NCBI RefSeq assembly: GCF_022568775.1
Contig: NZ_JAKZHW010000002.1
Span: 66,001-130,000, forward strand
Length of the DNA stretch: 64,000 nucleotides
Source of the DNA: Sphingomonas telluris
GTDB lineage: Bacteria; Pseudomonadota; Alphaproteobacteria; Sphingomonadales; Sphingomonadaceae
Reading direction: 5' to 3'
Made by a program: the position numbers and the translations under genes. The notes under the pieces were generated by a model. That model worked only from the letters and a program-made list of their open reading frames with translations, made no database searches and was not told the origin of the DNA. Positions 53,650-62,804 of this stretch are shown in pieces (the first letter of the stretch is position 1; each line of letters starts with the position of its first letter).

Positions 53650-55155
53650 TCAGGCGGCTTCGAGCGGGAGAGTGAACAACTCTCCCGCCAGCACCGCCGA
53701 CTGAAGCGCGGCCATCTCTTCCGCCCAATAGCGGTCTGACACGAGGTGCGGGGAATGTTCGCGCACCTTATCGTGAACGGCCTGCAACTTGCCGGACGTC
53801 TTGAGCGGAGAGTGGCAATCGATGCCCTGCGCTCCGGCGATCAATTCGACCGCGATCACGCCGGCGGCGTTGCGAGCGATCTGCGTCGCCTTGCGCCCCG
53901 CGATCGGCGCCATCGACACATGGTCTTCCTGTCCCGCGGATGTCGGAATGGAATCGACGCTCGCCGGGAACGCCAGGCTCTTGTTCTCGCTGACCAGCGC
54001 AGCCGCCGTTACCTGCGGAATCATAAGCCCTGAGTTCACGCCGCTATCGTTCGTCAGGAAAGGCGGCAGGCCACTCATCTTCGGATCGATAAGGACCGCG
54101 GTCCGCCGTTCGGACAGGGACCCGACCTCGCACATCGCCATCGTGATGATGTCCGCCGCGAAGGCGACCGGCTGGGCATGGAAATTGCCGCCCGAAATCG
54201 CCGTGTCCTCATCGGGAAAGACGATCGGATTGTCGGTCACTGCGCCCGCTTCGATCGTCAGCGTGCGCGCGGCATTTTCGAGCAGGTCCAGCGCTGCGCC
54301 CATAACCTGCGGCTGGCAGCGGAAGCTGTAGGGGTCCTGCACCTTTCCGCAGCGGGTGTGGCTTTCGACGATCTCGCTTCCGTCGAGCAGGTCGCGCAAG
54401 GCAGCCGCGACGCGGATTTGGCCCGGCTGGCCGCGAAGGTCGGAAATTCGCGGATCGAACGGCTTCACGCTGCCCTTCAGCGCATCCACGGACAATGCGC
54501 CCGCGGCAATGGCAGCGGCGAAGACGCGCTCGCTGGCGAACAGCGCATCGAGTGCGATTGCGGCGGAAGCTTGCGTTCCGTTGATGAGCGCCAGGCCTTC
54601 CTTTGGGCCGAGCTGCAGCGGCTGCATTCCGAGCCTGCGCAGCGCCTCATCGGCCGCGAGCACATCGCCGCGAACGTCGATCCGGCCCTTGCCCATCAGC
54701 GCTGCAATCAGGTGCGCGAGCGGGGCGAGATCGCCCGAGGCGCCGACGCTGCCCTGCGCCGGGATCTGAGGCATGGCATCATGTTCGAGTAGCGCTTCGA
54801 GCGCTTCGATCACCAGCGGCCGAACGCCGGAATGGCCGCGTCCAAGGCCCAGAAGCTTGAGGATGATCATCAGCCGCGTGACGTGGCGCGGCAGCGGCTC
54901 GCCGAGCCCCGCGCTGTGCGACAGGATCAGGTTTGTTTGGAGCTCGGCGAGGCGCTCGTCGGGGATGCGCGTGCTGGCGAGGAGGCCGAAGCCGGTGTTG
55001 ACGCCGTAGACCGTCTCGCCGCCCGCAACGATGCGGTCCACCGAAGCAGCGGCTTCGGCAACGCGCTGCATCGCGCGATCGCCGAGGCTCGCATCCGCTC
55101 CGGCCCAGAGGCGACGAAGCGTCGCCAGATCGATGTTGGTGGGATCGAGCTTCAT
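53650..55155 (-). CDS. hutH: histidine ammonia-lyase
   Basis: A 501-residue MIO-dependent lyase converting histidine to urocanate. The MIO-forming Ala-Ser-Gly is seen in [14 protein letters not shown] (about 137-150, ASG at 139-141). Further typical segments are YGVNTGFG and the C-terminal QEDHVSMAP region. Start ATG 55155 overlaps the hutU stop as ATGA. Third gene of the hutI-hutU-hutH operon on this strand. Confidence 0.97.
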   Translation of the reverse strand: MKLDPTNIDLATLRRLWAGADASLGDRAMQRVAEAAASVDRIVAGGETVYGVNTGFGLLASTRIPDERLAELQTNLILSHSAGLGEPLPRHVTRLMIILKLLGLGRGHSGVRPLVIEALEALLEHDAMPQIPAQGSVGASGDLAPLAHLIAALMGKGRIDVRGDVLAADEALRRLGMQPLQLGPKEGLALINGTQASAAIALDALFASERVFAAAIAAGALSVDALKGSVKPFDPRISDLRGQPGQIRVAAALRDLLDGSEIVESHTRCGKVQDPYSFRCQPQVMGAALDLLENAARTLTIEAGAVTDNPIVFPDEDTAISGGNFHAQPVAFAADIITMAMCEVGSLSERRTAVLIDPKMSGLPPFLTNDSGVNSGLMIPQVTAAALVSENKSLAFPASVDSIPTSAGQEDHVSMAPIAGRKATQIARNAAGVIAVELIAGAQGIDCHSPLKTSGKLQAVHDKVREHSPHLVSDRYWAEEMAALQSAVLAGELFTLPLEAA

Positions 55156-56825
55156 GCGCCGACCATCGGCAGATCCATGCCCTGCTCGCGTGCGCAGTCG
55201 ACGGCAATCGCATAGCCCGCGTCGGCGTGACGCATCACGCCCGTGCCCGGGTCGTTCCACAACACGCGCTCGAGACGCCGCGCGGCGTCGTCGCTGCCGT
55301 CCGCGACGATGACCATCCCGCTGTGTTGCGAATAACCCATGCCGACGCCGCCGCCGTGGTGTAGCGACACCCAGGTCGCGCCGCTCGCGGTGTTGAGGAG
55401 CGCGTTGAGCAGCGGCCAGTCGGAAACCACGTCGCTGCCGTCGAGCATGCTTTCCGTCTCGCGGTTCGGTGACGCCACGGAGCCGCTGTCGAGGTGGTCG
55501 CGGCCGATGACGATCGGTGCGCTGACTTCACCATTGCGAACCATCTCGTTGAAGGCGAGGCCAAGGCGGTGACGCTGGCCGAGGCCGACCCAGCAGATGC
55601 GCGCGGGCAGGCCCTGGAACGCAATGCGCTCGCGTGCCATGTCGAGCCAGCGGTGCAGATGCGGATCGTCGGGGATCAGCTCCTTCACGCGCTGGTCGGT
55701 GCGATAGATGTCCTCGGGATCGCCAGACAGTGCGGCCCAGCGGAACGGCCCGATGCCGCGGCAGAAGAGCGGGCGGACATAGGCCGGGACAAAGCCCGGG
55801 AAGTCGAATGCGTGGGTCACGCCCATGTCCTTCGCTTCCTGGCGGATGTTGTTGCCGTAATCGAAAGTCGGCACGCCCATGTCCTTGTAGGCGAGCATGG
55901 CTTCGACATGGACCGCGATGGACTGGCGAGCGGCATCGGCGACGGCCGCAGGGTCGCGCTCGCGCAGCTCCTGCCACTTGGCGACGCTCCAGCCTGCCGG
56001 GCAGTAGCCGTTGGCGGGATCATGCGCCGAGGTCTGGTCGGTCAACGCGTCCGGCCGGATGCCGCGCTTCAGCATCTCGGGGAGGATTTCCGCGGCATTG
56101 CCCAGCAGGCCGACGCTGGTCGGCTCGGTGGCAGTGCGGATGATCTCCAGCGCCTCGTCGATGCTCGTGGCTCGCTTGTCGAGGTAGCGCGTCTCCAGGC
56201 GCTTCTCGATGCGGCTTCCCTGGCACTCGATCGCGATGCAGTGGGCGCCCGCCATCACCGCCGCGAGCGGCTGCGCTCCGCCCATTCCACCCAGACCGGC
56301 CGTGAGGATCCACTTGCCCTTAAGATCGCCGCCATAATGCTGGCGCCCCATCTCGACGAAGGTCTCGTACGTGCCTTGGACGATGCCCTGCGTGCCGATG
56401 TAGATCCAGCTGCCGGCGGTCATCTGCCCGTACATCATGAGTCCCTTGCGATCGAGCTCGTTGAAGCACTCCCAGGTCGCCCATTTCGGCACGATGTTGG
56501 AATTGGCGATGAGCACGCGCGGCGCATCCTTGTGTGTCCGGAAGACGCCGACCGGCTTGCCCGACTGAACGAGAAGCGTCTGGTCCTGCTCCAGCCGCTC
56601 AAGCGTCTCGACGATCTTGTCGAAGCACTGCCAGTTGCGCGCGGCGCGGCCGATACCCCCATAGACGACGAGGCTCTGCGGATCCTCGGCAACCTCATCG
56701 TCGAGGTTGTTCATCAGCATCCGGACGGCCGCCTCGGTAGTCCAATGCTTCGCCCGCACGTCATTGCCGCGGCGTGCGCGGATATGGCGTGAGTTGTCGC
56801 GTCTATCGGTCAGTGTCTGCTCCAT
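55152..56825 (-). CDS. hutU: urocanate hydratase
   Basis: A 557-residue NAD-dependent urocanase that converts urocanate to imidazolonepropionate. Diagnostic segments are the N-terminal [21 protein letters not shown] stretch (as [18 protein letters not shown]), the NAD-fold [14 protein letters not shown] and the C-terminal [16 protein letters not shown] motif. Start ATG 56825 overlaps hutI by 23 bp and gives the expected N-terminus. Confidence 0.97.
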   Translation of the reverse strand: MEQTLTDRRDNSRHIRARRGNDVRAKHWTTEAAVRMLMNNLDDEVAEDPQSLVVYGGIGRAARNWQCFDKIVETLERLEQDQTLLVQSGKPVGVFRTHKDAPRVLIANSNIVPKWATWECFNELDRKGLMMYGQMTAGSWIYIGTQGIVQGTYETFVEMGRQHYGGDLKGKWILTAGLGGMGGAQPLAAVMAGAHCIAIECQGSRIEKRLETRYLDKRATSIDEALEIIRTATEPTSVGLLGNAAEILPEMLKRGIRPDALTDQTSAHDPANGYCPAGWSVAKWQELRERDPAAVADAARQSIAVHVEAMLAYKDMGVPTFDYGNNIRQEAKDMGVTHAFDFPGFVPAYVRPLFCRGIGPFRWAALSGDPEDIYRTDQRVKELIPDDPHLHRWLDMARERIAFQGLPARICWVGLGQRHRLGLAFNEMVRNGEVSAPIVIGRDHLDSGSVASPNRETESMLDGSDVVSDWPLLNALLNTASGATWVSLHHGGGVGMGYSQHSGMVIVADGSDDAARRLERVLWNDPGTGVMRHADAGYAIAVDCAREQGMDLPMVGA

Positions 56826-58020
56826 TGAAAATGCGCCGCTCGGGCCCCGGCAGGCCGATCCAGTAGCCCAGCTCGGCGAGAGTTTCGATTCGCCACACGC
56901 ACAGGTCCGCGGCCTTGCCGGCCGCAATGCTTCCGACCTCGTGAGCGAGGCCAAGCGCGCGTGCTGCGTTGACGGTCATTCCTGCGAGCGCCTCCTCCGG
57001 GGTCAGGCCGAACAAGGTGCACGCCATATTCATCACCAGCGTCGGCGAGAGCATCGGGGAAGTTCCCGGGTTGCAGTCGGTCGCGACGGCGATCCGCACC
57101 TTGTGCTTGCGCAGAAGATCGACCGGCGGCTTCACCTTTTCCTGCAGCGCGTAGCATGCTCCGGGAAGCAGGACGGCGACCGTTCCCGCCTTGGCCATCG
57201 CCTTGGCGCCCGCGTCATCGAGATGCTCGAGATGGTCCGCAGACAGCGCCTTGTGCTTCGCGGCGAGCGCGGCGCCGTTCTGGTTCGAGAGCTGCTCCGC
57301 GTGAAGACGTACCGGAAGGCCGTTCGCCTGTGCGGCGGTGAAGACGCGCTCCACCTCCTGTGGCGTGAAGGCGATGCGCTCGCAGAACGCGTCGACGCTG
57401 GTCGCCAGCTTCTCTCGCGCCGCGCGCGGGATCAGCTCGTCGGCGATCATCGCGACATAGTCCTCGCGGCGATCCTTGTACTCGGGTGGCAGCGCATGGA
57501 GCGCGAGCAAGGTCGGCACAATCCGGACCCCGCCCCCTTTCGCGAGCGTCGCCGCGCAGCGCAGCATTCGAAGTTCGCCCTCGACGTCGAGCGCGTAGCC
57601 CGATTTGATCTCGACCGTGGTGACGCCGCCGCTCTTCAGCGCATCGAGCCGGAGCGTCGCTGACGCCAGCAGCTGGTCGTCTGATGCACCCTGCGTCGCC
57701 TTGACCGTCGAGACAATCCCGCCCCCGGCCTTGGCGATCTCTTCATAGGTCGCGCCTGCTCGGCGCATCGCATGTTCGTTGGCGCGCGTTCCGCCGAAAA
57801 TCAGGTGCGTGTGGCAGTCAACCAAACCCGGCGTCACCCATGCGCCACCGAGCGCGACCACTTCCTTCGCCCGGAAACCGGCAAGCTCCGTCCGCTTGCC
57901 GACGCGCAGGATGCGGCCGTCCTGGATCGCGACCGCGCCGTTCTCGACGATGCCGAGCGGATTGCCCGGCGCGGGCACCATGGTGGCAATTCGGCAGTCG
58001 ACGAGGAGGCGGTCCCACAT
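56803..58020 (-). CDS. hutI: imidazolonepropionase
   Basis: A 405-residue amidohydrolase that opens the imidazolone ring to formiminoglutamate. Metal ligands are seen in [23 protein letters not shown] and [10 protein letters not shown], and the C-terminal [11 protein letters not shown] holds the conserved Asp. Start ATG 58020 has AAGG upstream. First gene of the minus-strand hut operon; the divergent hutG candidate starts 41 bp away, so both share one short promoter region. Confidence 0.97.
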   Translation of the reverse strand: MWDRLLVDCRIATMVPAPGNPLGIVENGAVAIQDGRILRVGKRTELAGFRAKEVVALGGAWVTPGLVDCHTHLIFGGTRANEHAMRRAGATYEEIAKAGGGIVSTVKATQGASDDQLLASATLRLDALKSGGVTTVEIKSGYALDVEGELRMLRCAATLAKGGGVRIVPTLLALHALPPEYKDRREDYVAMIADELIPRAAREKLATSVDAFCERIAFTPQEVERVFTAAQANGLPVRLHAEQLSNQNGAALAAKHKALSADHLEHLDDAGAKAMAKAGTVAVLLPGACYALQEKVKPPVDLLRKHKVRIAVATDCNPGTSPMLSPTLVMNMACTLFGLTPEEALAGMTVNAARALGLAHEVGSIAAGKAADLCVWRIETLAELGYWIGLPGPERRIFNGADTDR

Positions 58021-58061
58021 GGTGCATCGCCTTAGGCGACAGCTGTTGCTACGGCAAAGGA

Positions 58062-58949
58062 ATGAGCGGCTGGCCCAACCTCTTCGAGCTTCTCGTCCTC
58101 CCCGAAGTGTCCACGCCAGTCGGCCTGATCGGCGCTCCGCTGGCTGCCGGATCGGTCACTCCCGGAAGATGCGACCTGGCGCCGTCGCTGCTCCGCCAGA
58201 CGCTGCGGAGGATCGGGCGTTACGACATCGAGACGGGCCGTGAGCTGTCGACGCGCATTGCCGATCGGGGGGATGTCGAAATCGAGGACCTGACCATCGA
58301 ACAGGCGACGGGTCCGATCCGCGATGCCGTTCAGGCGAGCACGGCGGTCCATTCGCTCACTCTGCTCGTCGGCGGCAATAATGCGGTTACGAGGCCCGGC
58401 GTCCTCGGCCTCGGAATGCCGCTGGAGGAGGTTGGGCTCATCACGCTGGATGCCCATTTCGACATGCGCGAGACGGACCGGGGTCTCGGCAACGGCAATC
58501 CCGTGCGGGCGCTGATCGAGGATGGGCTTCCGGGTGCGAACATCGCGCAAGTTGGCCTGGCGGCCTTCGCCAACAGCCAGAAGATGCATCGCGACGCGGT
58601 CGAGGCGGGCAATCACGTCATCACCATCGGCGAGATCCGGCTCAACGGTATCGAGCGTTCGATCGAGCGCGCCTTGAACCACGTCGCGCACTGCGAGGCG
58701 ATCGTCGTCGACTGCGACATCGACGTGATCGACCGCTCCCAGTTTCCCGCGGCACCGGGCGCCCGCCCGGGTGGGATGAGTTCGGCGGAATTCTTCCGCG
58801 CCGCTCGTCAGCTGGCGGCTGAGCCGCGCGTTCGCGTGATCGACCTGACCGAATGGGACCCGCCGCTGGACACGACGGATCTCAGCGCTTTGACCGCCGC
58901 CCGCTGGGTGGCCGAGTGCCTCGCGGGCTTCGAGATGCGCGCTTCGTAG
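58062..58949 (+). CDS. hutG: arginase-family hydrolase, probable formimidoylglutamase
   Basis: A 295-residue arginase/agmatinase-family protein that would remove formamide from formiminoglutamate, the last hut step. The second metal motif DAHFD (130-134) and the third DCDIDVID (217-224) are present. The first, normally GGDHS, reads GGNNA (104-108), so the usual first-motif His is replaced by Asn. The hut location supports the assignment, but altered metal binding makes the exact activity uncertain. ATG 58062 has an AAAGGA site. The last 68 bp overlap a convergent PRC-barrel gene. Confidence 0.78.
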   Translation: MSGWPNLFELLVLPEVSTPVGLIGAPLAAGSVTPGRCDLAPSLLRQTLRRIGRYDIETGRELSTRIADRGDVEIEDLTIEQATGPIRDAVQASTAVHSLTLLVGGNNAVTRPGVLGLGMPLEEVGLITLDAHFDMRETDRGLGNGNPVRALIEDGLPGANIAQVGLAAFANSQKMHRDAVEAGNHVITIGEIRLNGIERSIERALNHVAHCEAIVVDCDIDVIDRSQFPAAPGARPGGMSSAEFFRAARQLAAEPRVRVIDLTEWDPPLDTTDLSALTAARWVAECLAGFEMRAS

Positions 58950-59172
58950 CCGCGGCCGGCGCTACGACGATCGCCTTCGCCTCGATGCGCTTCACCCGCC
59001 CCCATGGAATGCGCTGACCTCCCCTCTTGGCGGTAAAGCGTTCCCACAGGCTTCCGGGCCCAACCATCAGTGCCGTCACCGTCCCGCGTTCGCAGTGCAC
59101 TTCGAAGATGCGGCCAAGTCGCTCGCCGTCGAGCGTACGGACCTCTTTATGGCGCACGTCGGTCAGGCGCAT
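58882..59172 (-). CDS. PRC-barrel domain protein (second)
   Basis: A 96-residue protein with a PRC-barrel at about 1-75 (MRLTDVRHKEVRTLDGERLG, then FEVHCERGTVTALMVG and RIPWGRVKRIEAK) and a very basic tail (about 76-96). Its ATG overlaps the stop of the preceding PRC-barrel gene by one base (TGATG). The 3' end overlaps the convergent hutG gene by 68 bp. Confidence 0.75.
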   Translation of the reverse strand: MRLTDVRHKEVRTLDGERLGRIFEVHCERGTVTALMVGPGSLWERFTAKRGGQRIPWGRVKRIEAKAIVVAPAAATKRASRSPRGTRPPSGRRSKR

Positions 59173-59525
59173 CACAGGGCTCCCCATTCGGGCACGTACT
59201 TGCCGGCTGCGATCTCGCTCTTGTGCAAGCCAAGGTCGCGGCCCGGACATTCGAGATGAACGGTGCTCGTGATCGCGCGCACCTTGTCCATCGGCACGCG
59301 GGTCATCCGATCGCCTGCCAGCTTCTTCACCAGCCACATAGTCCACGGCGGCAGCCGGCCCGCATACGCCCCCGGACCGACGAGCAATGCTTTCAACTTC
59401 AGCTCCTTGCCCGCCTGACCGGTGAACTCGACGTCGTCGACGACGCCGCAATATTTTCCCTCGGTGTCGAGCAGTGGCAGATCGAGCAATTGGCTCACCA
59501 GCTTGATGCGATTGTCGGGCGTCAT
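59172..59525 (-). CDS. PRC-barrel domain protein (first)
   Basis: A 117-residue soluble protein. PRC-barrel elements (VSQLLDLPLLDTEGKYCGVVDDVEF, about 10-34) and the ELKLKALLVGPGAY segment are clear. The rest forms a short helical extension. Overlaps the transporter gene stop by 4 bp, so it belongs to the same operon. PRC-barrels often act as regulatory or adapter modules; a role in controlling the NRAMP-like transporter is an inference from gene order. Confidence 0.8.
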   Translation of the reverse strand: MTPDNRIKLVSQLLDLPLLDTEGKYCGVVDDVEFTGQAGKELKLKALLVGPGAYAGRLPPWTMWLVKKLAGDRMTRVPMDKVRAITSTVHLECPGRDLGLHKSEIAAGKYVPEWGAL

Positions 59526-60757
59526 GCCTGCCCTCCGGATGTCAGGATGAAGAGCGGGATGGCCGCGACTGCCGCCAAGGTAATGATGGCGAAATAGAGC
59601 CAGCCAAGGCTCCTTGCGACGCGGCCGTTCACATGCTGGCGCATGTAGGTTTTGTCGCCAGCCAGCAGCAGCAGCGGCAGATAGGTGAGCGGCAGCACCA
59701 GGATGGAGAAGAGCACCGCATATTCGACCAGCTGCATCGGATCGATGCCAGTGAGGATGATTGCCAGTGCGAGCAGGAAAACGGCGATCCAGGTGAGCGT
59801 GAAGCGCGGTGCTTCCCACGGTTTCTTGTGGCGCCCCCAGATCCAGCCGAAGAATTGCGAGACGCAATAGGCGTTCGCGAGGCAAGTCTCGACCGCCGCT
59901 CCTGCGACTGCGAAGAACATGCCCAGCAGCGCCAGGATCAGGCCCCACTTTCCGAAGGGGATGGCCGCCTCGAGCGCGGCTGTGCCGGGAACCGCGGGAT
60001 CGACGTTCGCCGGACCGAACAGGACCGCAGAGTTGGCGAGGATGGCAATCGCCAGCAGCGACCCGAGCGCGAAGCCGACCACACAGGTGAGCCGGTTCGT
60101 CAGGAGATCCTTCGGGCCCCAGCCTTCTTCAATGCCGCCCGACGAATAGAAGTAGACCTCGTAAGGGAACATGACCGCGCTGAGGATCGCCACGCCGAAA
60201 TAGGCGAACATCAGCAGCTCCTTGGTGCTGAGCCCCTGCGGCACCTGCGGAACGAACCCGCCGGCGATCTCGTCCCACGGCGGGTGGATCGCGACGAGCG
60301 CAACCAGGAAGACAATCATGAACAGGCCCAGCAGCCCGTAGACGCGCTCGATCCACTTGAATGGCAGCACCCAGATCGAGGCGATCAGCAGGACGACGAT
60401 CGTCACCGCCATCAACACGTACGGCGCTCCGGTCAGGTAATTGAGGATCAGCGCAGTCCCGCCGACTTCTGCGGCACAAGTGATCAGATTGCTGATGAAA
60501 GACGCGCACAGCGTGACCAATCCCAGCTTGAGCCCAAGCCGATGACGCATCAGGTTGAACACCGGCTGCTTGGCCACGGCCGCGACACGGCCGCTCATCT
60601 CGCCGAAGACCATGATTCCGATCGTGCCCAGCGCGAAAACCCAGATGAGCGCGTAGCCGAAGGTCGACCCGGCCTTCGCCGCGAACACCAGTTCGCTGAT
60701 GTCGACGAACCCGCCGACGGCGGTCATGATTCCGAGTGTCAGCTCAAGCGGATTCAA
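59522..60757 (-). CDS. NRAMP-like divalent metal transporter, atypical motifs
   Basis: A 411-residue membrane protein with about eleven helices and NRAMP-like topology. The first-helix metal motif, normally DPGN, reads GGFVDIS (15-21), and the sixth-helix MPH-type motif reads MFPYE (196-200). Hydrophobic helices align with the family elsewhere. It may transport a different ion (as in NRAMP-related magnesium transporters) or be a neutral APC-type carrier. First gene of a tightly overlapped set with two PRC-barrel proteins; the lipoprotein gene overlaps its start by 14 bp. Confidence 0.78.
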   Translation of the reverse strand: MNPLELTLGIMTAVGGFVDISELVFAAKAGSTFGYALIWVFALGTIGIMVFGEMSGRVAAVAKQPVFNLMRHRLGLKLGLVTLCASFISNLITCAAEVGGTALILNYLTGAPYVLMAVTIVVLLIASIWVLPFKWIERVYGLLGLFMIVFLVALVAIHPPWDEIAGGFVPQVPQGLSTKELLMFAYFGVAILSAVMFPYEVYFYSSGGIEEGWGPKDLLTNRLTCVVGFALGSLLAIAILANSAVLFGPANVDPAVPGTAALEAAIPFGKWGLILALLGMFFAVAGAAVETCLANAYCVSQFFGWIWGRHKKPWEAPRFTLTWIAVFLLALAIILTGIDPMQLVEYAVLFSILVLPLTYLPLLLLAGDKTYMRQHVNGRVARSLGWLYFAIITLAAVAAIPLFILTSGGQA

Positions 60758-61079
60758 GCTGGTCCTCGATCTGCTTCAACCGTTCCGAGCTCTCGCGCAG
60801 CTGCTGTGGTGGCGCGTCGTCGGGCTGGGTCACCAGGTCCTTCACGATCGCGCTTGCCGTGGGCTCCGAAAGTTCTTCCGAGATGGTCGTCAGCTGATCG
60901 CGGAAGGACGCCCGCATCGTCTTCGCGTAAATCTTGGTGACGTTGGCCTCGAGTGCCTGCTCATTGACCAGCGCCCACTCGGCGGCGAGCGAACGCGCCT
61001 CCCCTATCGAGGGAAGGTCCTTTTCCGCTCCCTGCGCGCAACCGCTCAACGCCACGCAAAACAGCACGAGCCGTTTCAT
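60744..61079 (-). CDS. small lipoprotein of unknown function
   Basis: A 111-residue protein with a lipoprotein signal (MKRLVLFCVALSGC, Cys14) and a helical mature domain (EARSLAAEWALVNEQALEANVTKIYA) ending in an amphipathic stretch. No family recognised. It overlaps the NRAMP-like gene by 14 bp and is probably co-transcribed with it. Confidence 0.7.
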   Translation of the reverse strand: MKRLVLFCVALSGCAQGAEKDLPSIGEARSLAAEWALVNEQALEANVTKIYAKTMRASFRDQLTTISEELSEPTASAIVKDLVTQPDDAPPQQLRESSERLKQIEDQLESA

Positions 61080-61116
61080 GCGCCCATAACTCGTTACGAA
61101 GGCGGAGCGTTCCGCT

Positions 61117-61695
61117 TCAGTTCTGCGCAGCTTTGCGGCGCCCGAGGTCGGACAAAGTCCGGAAGGTGATGGAGAAACGGAGAGTCTCGCCCGGCACGAT
61201 GCTGTGCTCCCAATCGTGGCGAGCCTCGCCCGACAGGAGGTAGGCGGACCGCGGCTCCACGGGCAGGCTGAAGCGCTTGAAGCCGGCGCCAGTCCGCTGG
61301 CGGAAGCGCAGGTTCGCCGGTGAGTTCAGCGACACGCCGACGACGCGCTCAAACACTGAGCGATCGCGATGCCAGCCGATGCCGGCACCTGGGTCGTAGC
61401 GCGCAAGGAGCGCATGAGCGATCTCCTCGCCTGCCAGCTCCGCCGCTCTCCGGCTCAGCGGCTGCAGCCAGTCCGGAATGGGCTCGGCCGGACGGAAGCT
61501 TGCGTCGTCGAAGTCGTACCGCCAGCCGTAGCTTTGCGTCTTGCGGTTGCCGGTCCAGCCGTGAAAGCGGAAGGGCGCGAGATCGATCATCTCGAGTTGG
61601 CGCAGCAGAGATGCCTCTTCATCGCGGCTGATGAAGTCCTCCCGATAGTCGAGGCCTTCGATCAGGGGTTCGGCGAAGAGATCGGCCTGGGTCAT
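61117..61695 (-). CDS. AlkB-like 2OG-Fe(II) dioxygenase
   Basis: A 192-residue AlkB-family protein. The metal triad is visible as WHRDRS (His109, Asp111) and the distal WEHSI (His164), with the 2-oxoglutarate contact TLRFSITFR (Arg173/Arg179). AlkB proteins reverse alkyl damage to DNA or RNA; specificity is unknown here. Start ATG 61695 overlaps the ligase stop by 4 bp, so it is coupled to the ATP-dependent DNA ligase gene. Confidence 0.9.
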   Translation of the reverse strand: MTQADLFAEPLIEGLDYREDFISRDEEASLLRQLEMIDLAPFRFHGWTGNRKTQSYGWRYDFDDASFRPAEPIPDWLQPLSRRAAELAGEEIAHALLARYDPGAGIGWHRDRSVFERVVGVSLNSPANLRFRQRTGAGFKRFSLPVEPRSAYLLSGEARHDWEHSIVPGETLRFSITFRTLSDLGRRKAAQN

Positions 61696-62714
61696 GCGCC
61701 GAACAGCTCCCGGATCTCGGACGGCTTCAGCTCCGGAGCCAGTTGCTCGAAAGTGCACTGCTCCGGCGCCTTGTCGGGCCTCCAGCGCAGCAGTGCCGTG
61801 CCATGCCGGAAGCGCCGCCCAGTAACCTGGTCGTAGCGAACCTCGACAACCAGCTCGGGCTTGAGCGGTTGCCACTGAGCGGTGCGCTCGGTGTTCCAGC
61901 GGCTAGGGCCGCCAGGCGCATTGCCGGTGAATCCGGGCGGCCCGATCAGCGCTTCCAGCCTTTCGGTCAGTTCCGGGCGCTCCTTCGCCGGAATGGCGGA
62001 CGTGAAGCCGAGGTGGTGCAGTAGCCCTTCGCCGTCATAGAGACCGAGGAGGAGTGAACCGACTTCGCGCTTCTTCTCAGCATAGCGAAACCCGCCGACC
62101 ACGCAGTCGGCGGTCCGCAACTGCTTCACCTTGACCATCGCCCGCTCGCCGAAGCGGTAAGGCTGATCGAGGCGCTTCGCGACGACGCCGTCGAGTGCGC
62201 CGCCACTGCGCTGCAGCCAGCCGAGCGCCATCTTCCGGTCCGTCGTCGCGGGCGACAAAAGCAGGCCGTCGACAGCGTTCACCCTGTGAAATTTCTCGAG
62301 AGCAAGGCGACGATCCGCCAACGGCTTTTGGTCGAATTCCTTCGCGCCGATCCGCAGCACGTCGAAGAGCATCAACTGGGCAGGGGTCTCTTTCGAGAGC
62401 TTGCGGACGCGGCTCTCGGCCGGGTGCAGCCGCATCTGCAACGCCTCGAAGTCGAGCCGGTCGGCGAGCGGAAGGATCAGCTCTCCATCGAGTGTGAAGC
62501 GTTGCTCCTTCACGCGTCCGAGCAACTCCAGCACTTCGGGGAAGTAGCGGCCGAGGGATTTGCCGGAGCGCGAGATCATCTCGATCGTCTCGCCGTCTCG
62601 GCGCGCGATACAGCGAAAGCCGTCCCATTTGGGCTCGAACTGCCAGCCTTCGCCATCCGGCAGCTCAGCGGCCAACAGCGCTTCCATCGGTGAGGGTTCA
62701 GTAGGCTTTGCCAC
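61692..62714 (-). CDS. ATP-dependent DNA ligase
   Basis: A 340-residue ligase of the LigC/LigD-ligase type. The nucleotidyl lysine motif is EPKWDGFRC (Lys29), with TLDGELIL and DGVVAKRLDQPY as further nucleotidyltransferase motifs. A C-terminal OB-fold runs from about 215. It has no primase or 3'-phosphoesterase domain, so it is not a full LigD. It may serve in repair alongside the AlkB-like protein. Start ATG 62714. Confidence 0.92.
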   Translation of the reverse strand: MAKPTEPSPMEALLAAELPDGEGWQFEPKWDGFRCIARRDGETIEMISRSGKSLGRYFPEVLELLGRVKEQRFTLDGELILPLADRLDFEALQMRLHPAESRVRKLSKETPAQLMLFDVLRIGAKEFDQKPLADRRLALEKFHRVNAVDGLLLSPATTDRKMALGWLQRSGGALDGVVAKRLDQPYRFGERAMVKVKQLRTADCVVGGFRYAEKKREVGSLLLGLYDGEGLLHHLGFTSAIPAKERPELTERLEALIGPPGFTGNAPGGPSRWNTERTAQWQPLKPELVVEVRYDQVTGRRFRHGTALLRWRPDKAPEQCTFEQLAPELKPSEIRELFGA

Positions 62715-62804
62715 TCGCGGACAATCCCCTGCGCCTCGCAGTCGTTCCCGTTGCGCCTGTTATGCCTCGCGTTAGTCTGTCGGCGTTGGGGGAGAAGAAG
62801 CGTA

